Shown here: positions 33,746-41,296 of the stretch, piece by piece
Position numbering within the stretch: the stretch's first letter is position 1
How the letters are laid out: each line of letters begins with the position of its first letter
Source: Curtobacterium pusillum
GTDB lineage: Bacteria; Actinomycetota; Actinomycetes; Actinomycetales; Microbacteriaceae
Assembly (NCBI RefSeq): GCF_007680845.1
Contig: NZ_VEIY01000012.1
Location: forward strand, 1-64,000
DNA length: 64,000 bases
Reading direction: 5' to 3'
The notes under the pieces: model-generated
Seen by the model: the letters and a program-made list of their open reading frames with translations, nothing else
What the model was told of the DNA's origin: nothing
The model's database searches: none
Position numbers and translations under genes: made by a program

Positions 33746-34467
33746 GCGGGGGCTCCTGTGGTGGCGGGCTCGCGGACGTCCGCGGCCATCTTGTCCAGCT
33801 TGCGGTCGAACAGCAGCAGCCGTGTCCCGTGGACCAGCAGCGCGGCGACACCGGTCGGGATCGCCCAGAGTGCGAGGTCGATCGGTTCGAGCGCCAGGTT
33901 GTACGTCGAGTCGACGAAGGTCGTGATCAGGAGGATCGAGCCGACCGCGACGAAGACGTCCTCACCGAAGAACACCCCGACGGTGTCCGACGACGCCGAG
34001 AACCCCTTGATCTTCTCCCGCATCCGATCGTCGAGGCGGCCGTACTTCTTGATGGCTGCGCCCTCTGCCATCGGGTAGACCAGCGGACGCACGGTCTGTG
34101 CCGGCCCGCCGATGCTCGTGAGGCCGACCGCCGCCGTGATCTGCCGCACCGCGAGGTACGCCGCCAGGATCCGACCCGTGGTGAGCCGGTCGAGCTTCGC
34201 GATGAGCCGCTTCGCCTGGTCCTGCAGACCGTAGCGTTCGATCAGGCCGATGACCGGCAGCACCAGGGCGAAGGTCGTGACGGACCGACTCGAGGCGAAA
34301 CCGTTGCCGAAGGCTTCGAGGATGCCGACGGGACCGATCCCGCCGATGGCCGCGGTGACGATGCCCGCGACGGTGACGACGAGGAGCGCGTTGACGCGCA
34401 GTGCGAAGCCGACGATGACGACGGCGACGCCGATGAGGACGAACATGCGGGACAGTCTGGACTGCAT
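33742..34467 (-). CDS. DUF969 family membrane protein
   Basis: A 241-residue membrane protein of the DUF969 family with about six hydrophobic segments and the conserved LTSIGGPAQTVRPLVYPMAEG and VGVFFGEDVFVAVGS. It partners the DUF979 protein. I start it at the ATG at 34467, but there is no close ribosome site: GGAGG lies about 18 bases upstream, and the FadR-type palindrome overlaps the first base of the start codon. A shorter start at the later Met (MFVLIGVAVV) is possible. Repression by steric block at the start is a natural reading of the operator position. Confidence 0.82.
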   Translation of the reverse strand: MQSRLSRMFVLIGVAVVIVGFALRVNALLVVTVAGIVTAAIGGIGPVGILEAFGNGFASSRSVTTFALVLPVIGLIERYGLQDQAKRLIAKLDRLTTGRILAAYLAVRQITAAVGLTSIGGPAQTVRPLVYPMAEGAAIKKYGRLDDRMREKIKGFSASSDTVGVFFGEDVFVAVGSILLITTFVDSTYNLALEPIDLALWAIPTGVAALLVHGTRLLLFDRKLDKMAADVREPATTGAPA

Positions 34468-34477
34468 TGTTCAACAA
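34467..34477. promoter_or_regulatory. FadR-type GntR operator at the DUF969 start
   Basis: TTGTTCAACAA again, identical to 29274-29284 and fitting TNGTNNNACNA. It overlaps the DUF969 start codon and lies 88 bases upstream of the divergent GntR gene. Confidence 0.7.
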
Positions 34478-34564
34478 TCACAAGGCCTCCGGCGCATCTG
34501 TAACACGGCGGTCACACGCGATGCCGTGCACGAGGTCGTCTGGCAGCCGTGTGAGGATCGGGGT

Positions 34565-35215
34565 ATGACCCGAACCGTCGGCGGCGCCGAGTCCACCGCG
34601 ACGCGACTGCGCACGATGATCGCCGCCGGCGACTTCACACCCGGCGCCCAACTGTCCGAGGAGCGACTGAGCGAACAGCTCGGAGTGTCCCGGAACACCC
34701 TGCGCGAGGCCTTCCGCCTGCTCGCGCGGGACCGACTCGTCGAGCACCTGTTCAATCGCGGGGTCTTCGTGCGGCGGCTGACGTCGGCGGACGTGGCGGA
34801 CCTCTACGCGGCACGAAGGGTGCTCGAGGAGGCCGCCGTACGGGCGTGCACACCCGCTTCGCCGGCACTCGCGGCCGCAGCTGCCGCCGTCGCGTCCGCA
34901 CGGGATGCCGTCAGCGCCGGCAACTGGCGAGCGGTCGGAACGGCGGACATCCGGTTCCACTCCGAGCTCGTTCGCGCCGTACCGAGCGAACGGATCTGGG
35001 GACTCATGGACGGGATGCTCGCCGAGATGCGCCTGGCGTTCCTCACGGCCGAGGACCCAGCGGCGTTCCACGCGCAGTTCGTGGACCGGAACGAGGCGAT
35101 CGTCGAAGCGCTGCGCGCCGGTGATCCCGCGACTGCGTCGGAACTGCTCACTGGCTATCTGGACGACGCGGAGCGGACCCTTCTGGCCGCCGCGGCGGAC
35201 GCGCGCCAGGACTGA
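34565..35215 (+). CDS. GntR-family (FadR/FCD type) transcriptional regulator
   Basis: A 216-residue regulator. The winged helix spans about residues 8-70 (QLSEERLSEQLGVSRNTLREAF, a standard GntR recognition helix). An all-helical FCD ligand domain follows with metal-binding style residues in ADIRFHSELVRAV near residue 122. It is divergent from DUF969-DUF979-DUF2891. The two identical FadR-type palindromes at 29274 and 34467 are the obvious targets, making it the candidate local regulator of both the transporter and pxpABC, perhaps with 5-oxoproline or a related acid as ligand. Confidence 0.85.
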   Translation: MTRTVGGAESTATRLRTMIAAGDFTPGAQLSEERLSEQLGVSRNTLREAFRLLARDRLVEHLFNRGVFVRRLTSADVADLYAARRVLEEAAVRACTPASPALAAAAAAVASARDAVSAGNWRAVGTADIRFHSELVRAVPSERIWGLMDGMLAEMRLAFLTAEDPAAFHAQFVDRNEAIVEALRAGDPATASELLTGYLDDAERTLLAAAADARQD

Positions 35216-35276
35216 CCGATCGCTCGGGTCGCAGGGGCAAGCCGGATGCCGTCGCCGAGGCTGGTCCTCGATCCCG

Positions 35277-35828
35277 CTACGACGCGCGCAAGCCGTCGAC
35301 GACGAGGTCGAGCAGGTGCGGCACCCGGTCCGCGGCGGACGAACCGATCTGCCAGAGGAACGCGACGAGCGCCAGCAGATCAGGTGGCGCAACGTCCGGG
35401 CGGAGTACCCGCGCCCGCACCCCGGCATCCAGCAGGAGCCCGATGGCCGCGATGATCTCGTCGTACTGCTCGTCGTGGAGCTGCTGGCGCGTCACGGCGT
35501 CGAGCACCTCGGTGAGCGCGTGCTTCTGGTACCCGAAGGCCGCGAGTCCATCGAGCCACGACCGCAGCGCCGCGCCCTGGTCGGGCCCCGTTGCCAGCGC
35601 ACGTGCGGACGCGATCAGCGCCTGGAAGTCGTCACGGTAGACCTCGGCGAGCAGCGCCTCCCGGCTCGGGAAGTGTCGGTAGATCGTGCCCTGGCCGACT
35701 CCGGCGAGTCGCGCCAGCGACTGCATCGTCGCGCTGGGGTCGGCCGACAACGCGGCGCGCGCGACGTCGACCAGATGCGCACGGTTGCGCGCGGCATCGG
35801 CGCGGCGAGGTGATTGCGAAACGGACAT
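35277..35828 (-). CDS. TetR-family transcriptional repressor
   Basis: A 183-residue TetR-family repressor with HTH around residues 30-55 (SLARLAGVGQGTIYRHFPSREALLAEVYRDD) and a helical ligand domain (LRSWLDGLAAFGYQKHALTEVL). The ATG at 35828 lies inside one of two matching palindromes, consistent with autorepression. It is divergent from an SDR gene whose start is 65 bases away, the usual arrangement for a TetR and its target. Confidence 0.85.
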   Translation of the reverse strand: MSVSQSPRRADAARNRAHLVDVARAALSADPSATMQSLARLAGVGQGTIYRHFPSREALLAEVYRDDFQALIASARALATGPDQGAALRSWLDGLAAFGYQKHALTEVLDAVTRQQLHDEQYDEIIAAIGLLLDAGVRARVLRPDVAPPDLLALVAFLWQIGSSAADRVPHLLDLVVDGLRAS

Positions 35829-35869
35829 GTGTCCGGTAGCCTCCTCGACGAAACGGACGGGTGTCCGTT
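35820..35869. promoter_or_regulatory. Pair of TetR-type operators
   Basis: AACGGAC-ATGT-GTCCGGT (35820-35837, one mismatch in the arms) and AACGGAC-GGGT-GTCCGTT (35852-35869, perfect 7-bp arms) share the same sequence and spacing. They are 32 bp centre to centre, about three helical turns. One covers the TetR start codon; the other lies 24 bases upstream of the SDR start. Confidence 0.78.
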
Positions 35870-35892
35870 CCACTCTACCGAAGGGAGCCACC

Positions 35893-36630
35893 ATGGAGGG
35901 GATCCAGGGCAAGGTCGTCGCGATCACCGGCGCATCGAGCGGCATCGGCGAGGCGACGGCACGGCACCTCGCCGCTCGGGGCGCGAAGGTCGTCCTCGGC
36001 GCGCGGCGCGTCGAACGGCTCGGGTCCGTCGTCCGGGAGATCACCGAGGACGGCGGCTCGGCCATCGCCGTCGAGACCGACGTGCGCAACCGGGATGCTC
36101 TCCGTGCGCTGGTCGCGGCCGCCCGGACACGGTTCGGCCGCCTCGACGTCCTGCACCAGAATGCCGGGTCCATGGCGGTCTCTCCGTTCGATACCCTCGA
36201 CGTCGACGGGTGGCAGCAGATGGTCGACGTGAACCTGGTCGGCGTCCTCAACGGGATCGCGGCCGCCCTCCCGGTGTTCCGCGAGCAAGGATCCGGGCAC
36301 TTCGTCCACACGGCGTCGACGTCCGCACACCGCATCGTCCCGGCACAGGGCGTGTACGCGGCGACGAAGACCGCGGTACGCGTGCTCAGCGAAGCCCTCC
36401 GGCAGGAGGCCGGTGCGGACCTGCGCGTCACCGTCGTGTCACCCGGCTTCACGGCGACGGAGGGTGTCACCAAGACGAACGATCCCGAACAGCGCGCCGC
36501 ACTCCGAGCGCAGATGGACGCGATCGCCATGCCGGCGGAGGCAGTGGCGGCTGCCGTGGCGTACGCGATCTCCCAGCCGGCAGGCATCGACGTCGGCGAA
36601 GTGATCATCCGCCCGACCGTGCAGAGCTGA
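35893..36630 (+). CDS. Short-chain dehydrogenase/reductase
   Basis: A 245-residue classical SDR: cofactor motif TGASSGIGEAT near residue 13, a structural motif that reads QNAGS (in LHQNAGSMAV) in place of the usual NNAG, Ser in HTASTSAHRIV and the catalytic YAATK near residue 155. It reduces or oxidises an unknown carbonyl or alcohol. The Arg-rich ARRVERL after the second strand suggests NADP(H). AAGGGAG lies six bases upstream of the ATG. It is probably repressed by the adjacent TetR protein. Confidence 0.87.
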   Translation: MEGIQGKVVAITGASSGIGEATARHLAARGAKVVLGARRVERLGSVVREITEDGGSAIAVETDVRNRDALRALVAAARTRFGRLDVLHQNAGSMAVSPFDTLDVDGWQQMVDVNLVGVLNGIAAALPVFREQGSGHFVHTASTSAHRIVPAQGVYAATKTAVRVLSEALRQEAGADLRVTVVSPGFTATEGVTKTNDPEQRAALRAQMDAIAMPAEAVAAAVAYAISQPAGIDVGEVIIRPTVQS

Positions 36631-36703
36631 AGCCGCACCACGAGGAAGCTGCTCGGGCCGCGCACGGCGCGCGCTCTCGTCGCGCTTCTGCCACGATCGA
36701 CGC

Positions 36704-37732
36704 ATGCCCCTCGACGGAGTGCCCCTGGAACGTCTCGGATTCCTGACGATCGGGTCGTTCGACCCGGCCCGACCGTCCGAGGGGCACGAGGACACGCTCC
36801 GGGTGATCGAGCGCGCCGAGTCCCTCGGTCTCGACAGCGCGTGGTTGCGCCACCGACACCTGCAGCACGGCATCTCCTCCCCCGTCGCCCTGATGGCCGC
36901 CGCGTCGCAGCGGACCTCGCGGATCGCGCTCGGCACCGCCGTCACGCCGATCGGCGCGGAGAACCCGTTCCGACTGGCAGAGGACCTCGGCACCGTCGAC
37001 GTGCTCCTGCACGGCCGGCTCAACCCCGGGTTCTCCGCCGGCGTCCCGATGCACTACGACCTCTACCGCGACGCGCTCTACCCGGGCACCGCGGAACAGG
37101 AGGACCTCGGGAACGATCGTCTGCTCCGGTTCCGTGACCTCGTGCGCGGTGACCCGGTCACCGACACTGTCGAGCGTCGTGGGATCGAGGAGTTCGCGCG
37201 CACCGTCCAACCGCACAGCCCTGGCCTCGTGGACCGGATCTGGTACGGCGCCGGCAGCACCCGGTCGGCCGTGTGGGCGGGCGAGAACGGCTTCCACCTG
37301 CTCACGTCGAGCGTGACCCGCAGCGAGGTCGGCACGGACTTCGCCGCGAACCAGCGGGCCCAAATCGACGCCTACCTCGACGCCCACCCGGACCGCGGTG
37401 CCGCTCGTGTCTCGCAGGGCCTGGTCGTGATCCCGACCGACAGTGCTACCCGGGAGCAGGAGGAGCGCTACCGCGCCTACGTCGACGCCCGCTCGGGTCG
37501 GGTCGGCGTGCCGATGGGGCCCGCGGGGATGCTGTTCGCCGCCGACCTCGTCGGGACCTCGGTGGAGATCGCGGACCGGCTGCGCGCCGACGCCGGGTAC
37601 CAGGCCGCCACCGAGGTCGCGTTCGCGCTGCCGTTCTCCTTCGAGCCGGACGACTACGCGCAGATCATCACGGACATCGCCGAGCGCCTCGGTCCGGAGC
37701 TCGGGTGGGCGCCGGCGGGCGGGGCGGCCTGA
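36704..37732 (+). CDS. LLM-class flavin-dependent oxidoreductase
   Basis: A 342-residue luciferase-like monooxygenase-fold protein. Segments include RLGFLTIGSFDPARPSEGHED, GLDSAWLRHRHLQHGISSP, TSRIALGTAVTPIGAENPFRLAEDLGTVD, LHGRLNPGFSAGVP and RIWYGAGSTRSAVWAGENGFHLL, the family's flavin-site order. The substrate is unknown. It lacks a clear ribosome site in front of the ATG at 36704. It may be co-transcribed with the SDR 73 bases upstream. It is the last chromosomal gene before the mobile element. Confidence 0.8.
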   Translation: MPLDGVPLERLGFLTIGSFDPARPSEGHEDTLRVIERAESLGLDSAWLRHRHLQHGISSPVALMAAASQRTSRIALGTAVTPIGAENPFRLAEDLGTVDVLLHGRLNPGFSAGVPMHYDLYRDALYPGTAEQEDLGNDRLLRFRDLVRGDPVTDTVERRGIEEFARTVQPHSPGLVDRIWYGAGSTRSAVWAGENGFHLLTSSVTRSEVGTDFAANQRAQIDAYLDAHPDRGAARVSQGLVVIPTDSATREQEERYRAYVDARSGRVGVPMGPAGMLFAADLVGTSVEIADRLRADAGYQAATEVAFALPFSFEPDDYAQIITDIAERLGPELGWAPAGGAA

Positions 37733-37767
37733 TCAGCCCCCGCGGCGGCCGCACCCTCGAACACGAA

Positions 37768-37802
37768 GAAGCCCCGACAGGACCGAGGTCCGTCGGGGCT
37801 TC
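37768..37802 (+). terminator. Terminator hairpin at the left edge of the mobile element
   Basis: GAAGCCCCGAC (37768-37778) pairs with GTCGGGGCTTC (37792-37802), with an inner GGACC/GGTCC stem, 35 bases after the monooxygenase stop and just before attL. Confidence 0.75.
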
Positions 37803-37805
37803 CGT

Positions 37806-37849
37806 GGTCGGGCTGACAGGATTTGAACCTGCGACCCCTTGACCCCCAG
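37806..37849. repeat. attL: left 44-bp direct repeat (tRNA-Pro 3'-half copy)
   Basis: Identical to 48748-48791. It reproduces the tRNA-Pro gene from the anticodon loop to the 3' end (minus-strand sense) plus two flanking bases. The matching 5' half is missing, so this copy is not a functional tRNA. Confidence 0.92.
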
Positions 37850-37990
37850 GCTAGAAAGGCCCATCCGAGCCCGTCCAGGTTCGTCCAGTCCGATTGGATG
37901 CGCTAGTCACGAAACTCCTGGTCAAACGAAATACCGCGGCCACTATCATCCAGAGGCGTCCACGGACAACGGATCGCGTCGATTCCCTCG

Positions 37991-38013
37991 GGTTGGCGTA
38001 CCGGTTGGCGTAC
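37991..38013. promoter_or_regulatory. Left pair of putative integrase arm sites
   Basis: Two copies of GGTTGGCGTAC (37991-38001 and 38003-38013) sit one base apart directly after the integrase stop codon and about 140 bases inside attL. Three near-copies lie inside attR at 48637-48678, all in the same orientation. Confidence 0.6.
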
Positions 38014-39162
38014 TCAGAACGCCCCGTCGAGGGCTAGCGCGGCCTCCCGCTTGACGTCGGGAGCCAGCGCGCCGTACACGTCGCCGGTGATCGCGACGGA
38101 CGAGTGCCCTAGATGATCGGAGACGGCCTTCAAGCTCTCGCCTTTGCCCAGCATGATGCTTGCCGCCGTGTGCCGCAGAGTGTGCACCTTTACCCCGTCG
38201 AGGCCAGCGCGCTTCGCTGCCTCCCCGACGGCGCGGAGTACGTTCCGGGGGTCGAGCGGCGTGCCCGTTGGCGTGGTGAACACGAAGCTGCCACCCGCCC
38301 AGAGGTCCGCGTGCGCGCGGTGCTCGCTCGCCTGAGCTGCCTGCACCTCGCGCAGGAGCGCAACGGCACGAGGTCCGATCGAGATAGTCCGTCGACTACG
38401 GTCCGTCTTCGGCTCCGTGACCGCCAGCACGCCGCCCACGCGCCCCAGCGTGCCGCGCACGCGGACGGTACCGCTGTCGAGGTCAACGTCGGGCCAACAC
38501 AGCGCTAGCGCCTCGCCGCGGCGCAGCCCCGTCCGCACGAGGATTTCCAGGATCGGCGCATATCGCGGTGTCGCGCGCCGCGCCGCCTCCAGCAATCGCG
38601 TCGTCTCATCGGGGGTGAGGAACCGCTCTTCGCTCGACTTGACGCGCGGTCGCGCCACGGTCGCCACGATGTTGCGCGCCGCGAGGCCGTCACGGACTGC
38701 CGTGTCGAAGACAGCCCGTAGCACCGTGTACGCCTGACGGCGGGTCGAGTCCGACACGGCCTCGCCATCGCGCCGCACTAGGGCAGCGAGCCACCGCTCG
38801 ACGTCAGTCGGCTTCGCGCGCTCGAAGGACAGCGCACCCAACGGCGAATCGATCACGTAAGCCTCCAGGAGCGTCGTATACGTCGCCCGCGTGCTCTCCT
38901 TACGCGGGGACACCGCGAGGGTCGAGCCACACCACTGCCGCGCGTACTCGCCAACAGTCAGAGTCGAGTCACGCGCTGGCTGCCCGGCTTCTACGCGGGC
39001 GCGCTTCTCCTTGCTCTTCCTGACAGCTTCCGCCCGGGTTGCGCCGTAGCTCGATACCCGCTTTTGCCTGCCGGTGCTGGCGTCCACGTAGGAGAACCGC
39101 GCCTCCCACTTGCCGTCCAGTCGGCGGCTGACACTGCCCTCACCGTTGCCACGCTTCGTCAT
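38014..39162 (-). CDS. int: Tyrosine integrase
   Basis: A 382-residue tyrosine recombinase. The N-terminal ~60 residues carry an AP2-like arm-binding domain (GSVSRRLDGKWEARFSYVD). A SAM-like core-binding domain follows (about residues 68-165). The catalytic domain shows TGLRRGEAL (Arg near residue 215), HTLRHTAASIML (His-x-x-Arg near residue 326), GHSSVAI and the nucleophile Tyr in ITGDVYG near residue 362. All catalytic residues are present, so it should be active. It reads towards attL, as is usual for tRNA-targeted elements. An ATG start at 39162 is used. Confidence 0.93.
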   Translation of the reverse strand: MTKRGNGEGSVSRRLDGKWEARFSYVDASTGRQKRVSSYGATRAEAVRKSKEKRARVEAGQPARDSTLTVGEYARQWCGSTLAVSPRKESTRATYTTLLEAYVIDSPLGALSFERAKPTDVERWLAALVRRDGEAVSDSTRRQAYTVLRAVFDTAVRDGLAARNIVATVARPRVKSSEERFLTPDETTRLLEAARRATPRYAPILEILVRTGLRRGEALALCWPDVDLDSGTVRVRGTLGRVGGVLAVTEPKTDRSRRTISIGPRAVALLREVQAAQASEHRAHADLWAGGSFVFTTPTGTPLDPRNVLRAVGEAAKRAGLDGVKVHTLRHTAASIMLGKGESLKAVSDHLGHSSVAITGDVYGALAPDVKREAALALDGAF

Positions 39163-39246
39163 GGGGTCATTTTAGGTCAAGGGGTCATCACTAGACAGCG
39201 CTGGATGATCCTGGGCCATCGTGGAAGCCGCGGGCGATTGCCGAGC

Positions 39247-39444
39247 ATGAACACGGCACCCCTACTGCTCACCATCCCCGACGCCGCCCGGCAGCTCGCC
39301 CTATCGCGGGCACGGCTGTACGAACTCATCGCGGATGGGACGGTCCCGAGCGTCAAGATTGGTGGGGCGCGACGTATTCGGGCACGCGACCTCGCCGCCT
39401 ACGTTGATGGCCTAGCCAGCGACGGAGCCCCGGGGCGCGGGTGA
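39247..39444 (+). CDS. Excisionase-like small HTH protein (AlpA/HTH_17 type)
   Basis: A 65-residue protein that is nearly all one MerR-like winged helix: LLTIPDAARQLALSRARLYELIADGTVPSVKIGGARRIRARDLAAYVDGL, the pattern of excisionase-family DNA-binding proteins. It is divergent from the integrase with an 84-bp intergenic region. It probably acts as the directionality factor for excision, or as an AlpA-like activator of it. No strong ribosome site precedes the ATG. Confidence 0.8.
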   Translation: MNTAPLLLTIPDAARQLALSRARLYELIADGTVPSVKIGGARRIRARDLAAYVDGLASDGAPGRG

Positions 39445-39559
39445 CACGGGTGCAAGTGACAGAAGTGACGGAAAAAGGTGTATCTCTCTATCTCTCTTAA
39501 AGACCTCCTCCTCTTTAAGAGAGATAGGTAGTGACGTCTTTTTCGCGCACTTATGTCAC
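39441..39559. promoter_or_regulatory. Stem-loop and GTGAC-repeat region
   Basis: A perfect 15-bp inverted repeat, CTATCTCTCTTAAAG (39488-39502) with CTTTAAGAGAGATAG (39513-39527) and a 10-base loop, lies in an AT-rich stretch unlike the rest of the element. GTGAC recurs around it at 39441, 39456, 39465 and 39531, and in reverse (GTCAC) at 39555. It could be a promoter/attenuator for the downstream small genes, or a replication or packaging signal. Confidence 0.55.
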
Positions 39560-39659
39560 TCGACCCCTCTCCCGTGCCTCCGCGCCGCCTCCCGGGCCGC
39601 GGGGGCGATTAACAGATGTAAGGGAAACACCTTCCCCACCGTCTGACCGAGAGGCCCGC

Positions 39660-39992
39660 ATGCCCCAGCACCACACGCTGACGTGCGCCCGATGCGGGCG
39701 TGCATTCGCTGCCACCCGCGCCGACGCTCGAACGTGCTCGACCGCCTGCCGCGTCGCTATGTCGGCCAAGCGTCGGAACGACGCCATTGATGCCCTCATC
39801 GCTGAGCTGGCACCGCTCTCGCAGGCCCTCACTGTCGCGACACAGCGCGGCGACGCCGCAGGAGTGCTCGACGCCGCCAGCGCGCTCCGAGAGCGGTTGT
39901 CGCTCGATGATGCCCCGCGACTGCTCGACTCGACGCTGCACGGCCTGCTCATCGCGGCCGCCTCCGGCGTCGTCGCCAACCACTCCGAGTAG
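39660..39992 (+). CDS. Small zinc-finger-like protein of the element
   Basis: A 110-residue protein. The N-terminus carries CARCGRAFAATRADARTCSTACR (Cys-x2-Cys then Cys-x3-Cys), a likely zinc ribbon. The remainder is two amphipathic helices (ALIAELAPLSQALTVAT, AALRERL-like). GAGAGG lies five bases upstream of the ATG. I do not recognise the family; short zinc-binding proteins of this kind are frequent in actinobacterial phages and islands. Confidence 0.6.
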   Translation: MPQHHTLTCARCGRAFAATRADARTCSTACRVAMSAKRRNDAIDALIAELAPLSQALTVATQRGDAAGVLDAASALRERLSLDDAPRLLDSTLHGLLIAAASGVVANHSE

Positions 39993-40105
39993 CACCGCCC
40001 AACACACGCCCGGTCCCGCTGCACCGGCCGTGCGCTTTCGCGCGCCCGCGCACTCACCGCAGCCCGAGCGTCGGCAGGCCCGACGCAGACAGGAACACAG
40101 CACCC

Positions 40106-40789
40106 ATGTCCGAAGCTCTGAACGCCAACGCCCGGATGCAGGCCATCCGCGACGCAGCACGCGCCAAGGCAGCCGCCGAGGTAGACCGCATCGTCGGTCG
40201 CGACCGCTCTGCCCTCGACGCAGCCGAGGTCGCAGTGCAGGCCGCGAACGAGGGCGTCGTCGCCGCCCGCGCGCACCGCAACTCGCTTGCCTCACCGTCG
40301 AACGCCCAGGAACGCCGCCGAGGTGTGCTCGTCGACGACTGGGAGTCCGCTCGCGATGACGTGCGCGCTGCCGAGGCCAAGTGGACGCGCGCCGCAGCGG
40401 ACCACACCAACGCGTTCCGCGCGTTCGAAGACGCACAGCGCCGCGTATCCGCCGAAGCCAAAGCCGCTGCATCCGACGCCCTCGACGCCCACCTCGACGC
40501 GCTGCCCGAGGCGATGACCGCAGCAGTCGAACACCTTGAAGCAATCCGAGCCCTGGCACCGGTCGCCGCTCGCCCGCTCACATCGCTCGTCGGCGGCGAC
40601 CCGATCGCCGCAGTCGATCACCTCGTACCCGCCATCGCCGACGCCATGCGCCGCGCGCAGCGTGAGCGCGCCGCGTTCGCTCGCGACGCGGTCGCCCACG
40701 CCGAGCACGTCGGCCCGCAGGCCGCTCCTCCCGCCGCCCGCGGGGTTGACCTCGACGCCATCAACACACAGCTCGCCGCTCGCAAGTAA
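40106..40789 (+). CDS. Coiled-coil protein of unknown function
   Basis: A 227-residue, Ala-rich, highly charged protein that is predicted to be almost entirely helical, with heptad-like stretches through residues 10-180 (ARMQAIRDAARAKAAAEVDRI, EAKWTRAAADHTNAFRAFEDA). There is no signal peptide or membrane segment. The length and composition could fit a scaffolding, capsid-size-redirecting or DNA-associated protein of a satellite, but nothing in the sequence proves that. Confidence 0.6.
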   Translation: MSEALNANARMQAIRDAARAKAAAEVDRIVGRDRSALDAAEVAVQAANEGVVAARAHRNSLASPSNAQERRRGVLVDDWESARDDVRAAEAKWTRAAADHTNAFRAFEDAQRRVSAEAKAAASDALDAHLDALPEAMTAAVEHLEAIRALAPVAARPLTSLVGGDPIAAVDHLVPAIADAMRRAQRERAAFARDAVAHAEHVGPQAAPPAARGVDLDAINTQLAARK

Positions 40790-40800
40790 GGACCGCCATC

Positions 40801-41058
40801 TTGCCTACCGCAGACCATGCCCGCGCCATCGCTAACGCTGTCCTGGCGAACACCTCGCCGGACACGGACACCCCGTTCGCCGCGCTCAGCTACGGCGTTC
40901 AACAGTCCATCGCCGCCGAGGCCGACCGGCAGGGCGTCACGCCCGAAGCGCTGTACTCCGTGCAGCTTGCCGCCCTGACCAAGCACCAGACCGCAGAGCG
41001 GTCCCGCATCGCCAGTGCCCAGACCATCGCCGCGGCGATCCGCGAGGCGCGCCGGTGA
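40801..41058 (+). CDS. Small helical protein of unknown function
   Basis: An 85-residue protein starting at TTG 40801 with AAGGA eight bases upstream; no ATG or GTG is in frame near the start. It is helical and Ala-rich with a central ALSYGVQQSIAAEADRQGVT. It overlaps the following micro-gene by four bases (GTGA). Family not recognised. Confidence 0.5.
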   Translation: MPTADHARAIANAVLANTSPDTDTPFAALSYGVQQSIAAEADRQGVTPEALYSVQLAALTKHQTAERSRIASAQTIAAAIREARR

Positions 41059-41153
41059 CGCACACACCCGACCGCCCGTCGTATCCGGTGGTCGTAACCC
41101 AGTACCCGCGGCCGAAGCCCCACCCGCTGACCGCCGATGAGTGGGACCGGTGA
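41055..41153 (+). CDS. Micro-protein, 32 residues
   Basis: GTG at 41055 overlaps the preceding stop (GTGA), and the frame ends at TGA 41151-41153. The product is Pro-rich (YPVVVTQYPRPKPHPLTAD). Support is the uninterrupted chain of stop/start overlaps on both sides. Function unknown. Confidence 0.4.
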   Translation: MTHTPDRPSYPVVVTQYPRPKPHPLTADEWDR

Positions 41154-41296
41154 ATCCCGACGAGCGGCGACGGATGGACCACTACGACCGGTCCGTGCGC
41201 CGCCGGATGTCCCACGCTGCCTACATCCCCGCGACAGGGCAGACACCCACCATCACGATCCACCAACACCCCGAGAAAGTCACCACGAATGACTAA
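41150..41296 (+). CDS. Micro-protein, 48 residues
   Basis: GTG at 41150 overlaps the previous stop (GTGA), and TAA at 41294 ends it. The product is basic at the N-terminus (NPDERRRMDHYDRSVRRRM) and then beta-like (TPTITIHQHP). It overlaps the next gene by eight bases. Function unknown. Confidence 0.42.
   Translation: MNPDERRRMDHYDRSVRRRMSHAAYIPATGQTPTITIHQHPEKVTTND

Noticed and set aside
37806..37849. Second tRNA-Pro
   Set aside because: Only the 3' half matches; the D arm and 5' acceptor strand are missing. It is the attL repeat.
39551..40581. Minus-strand open frames opposite the small island genes
   Set aside because: No ribosome sites; Arg/Ser-rich shadow composition; the plus-strand genes have better starts and overlaps.
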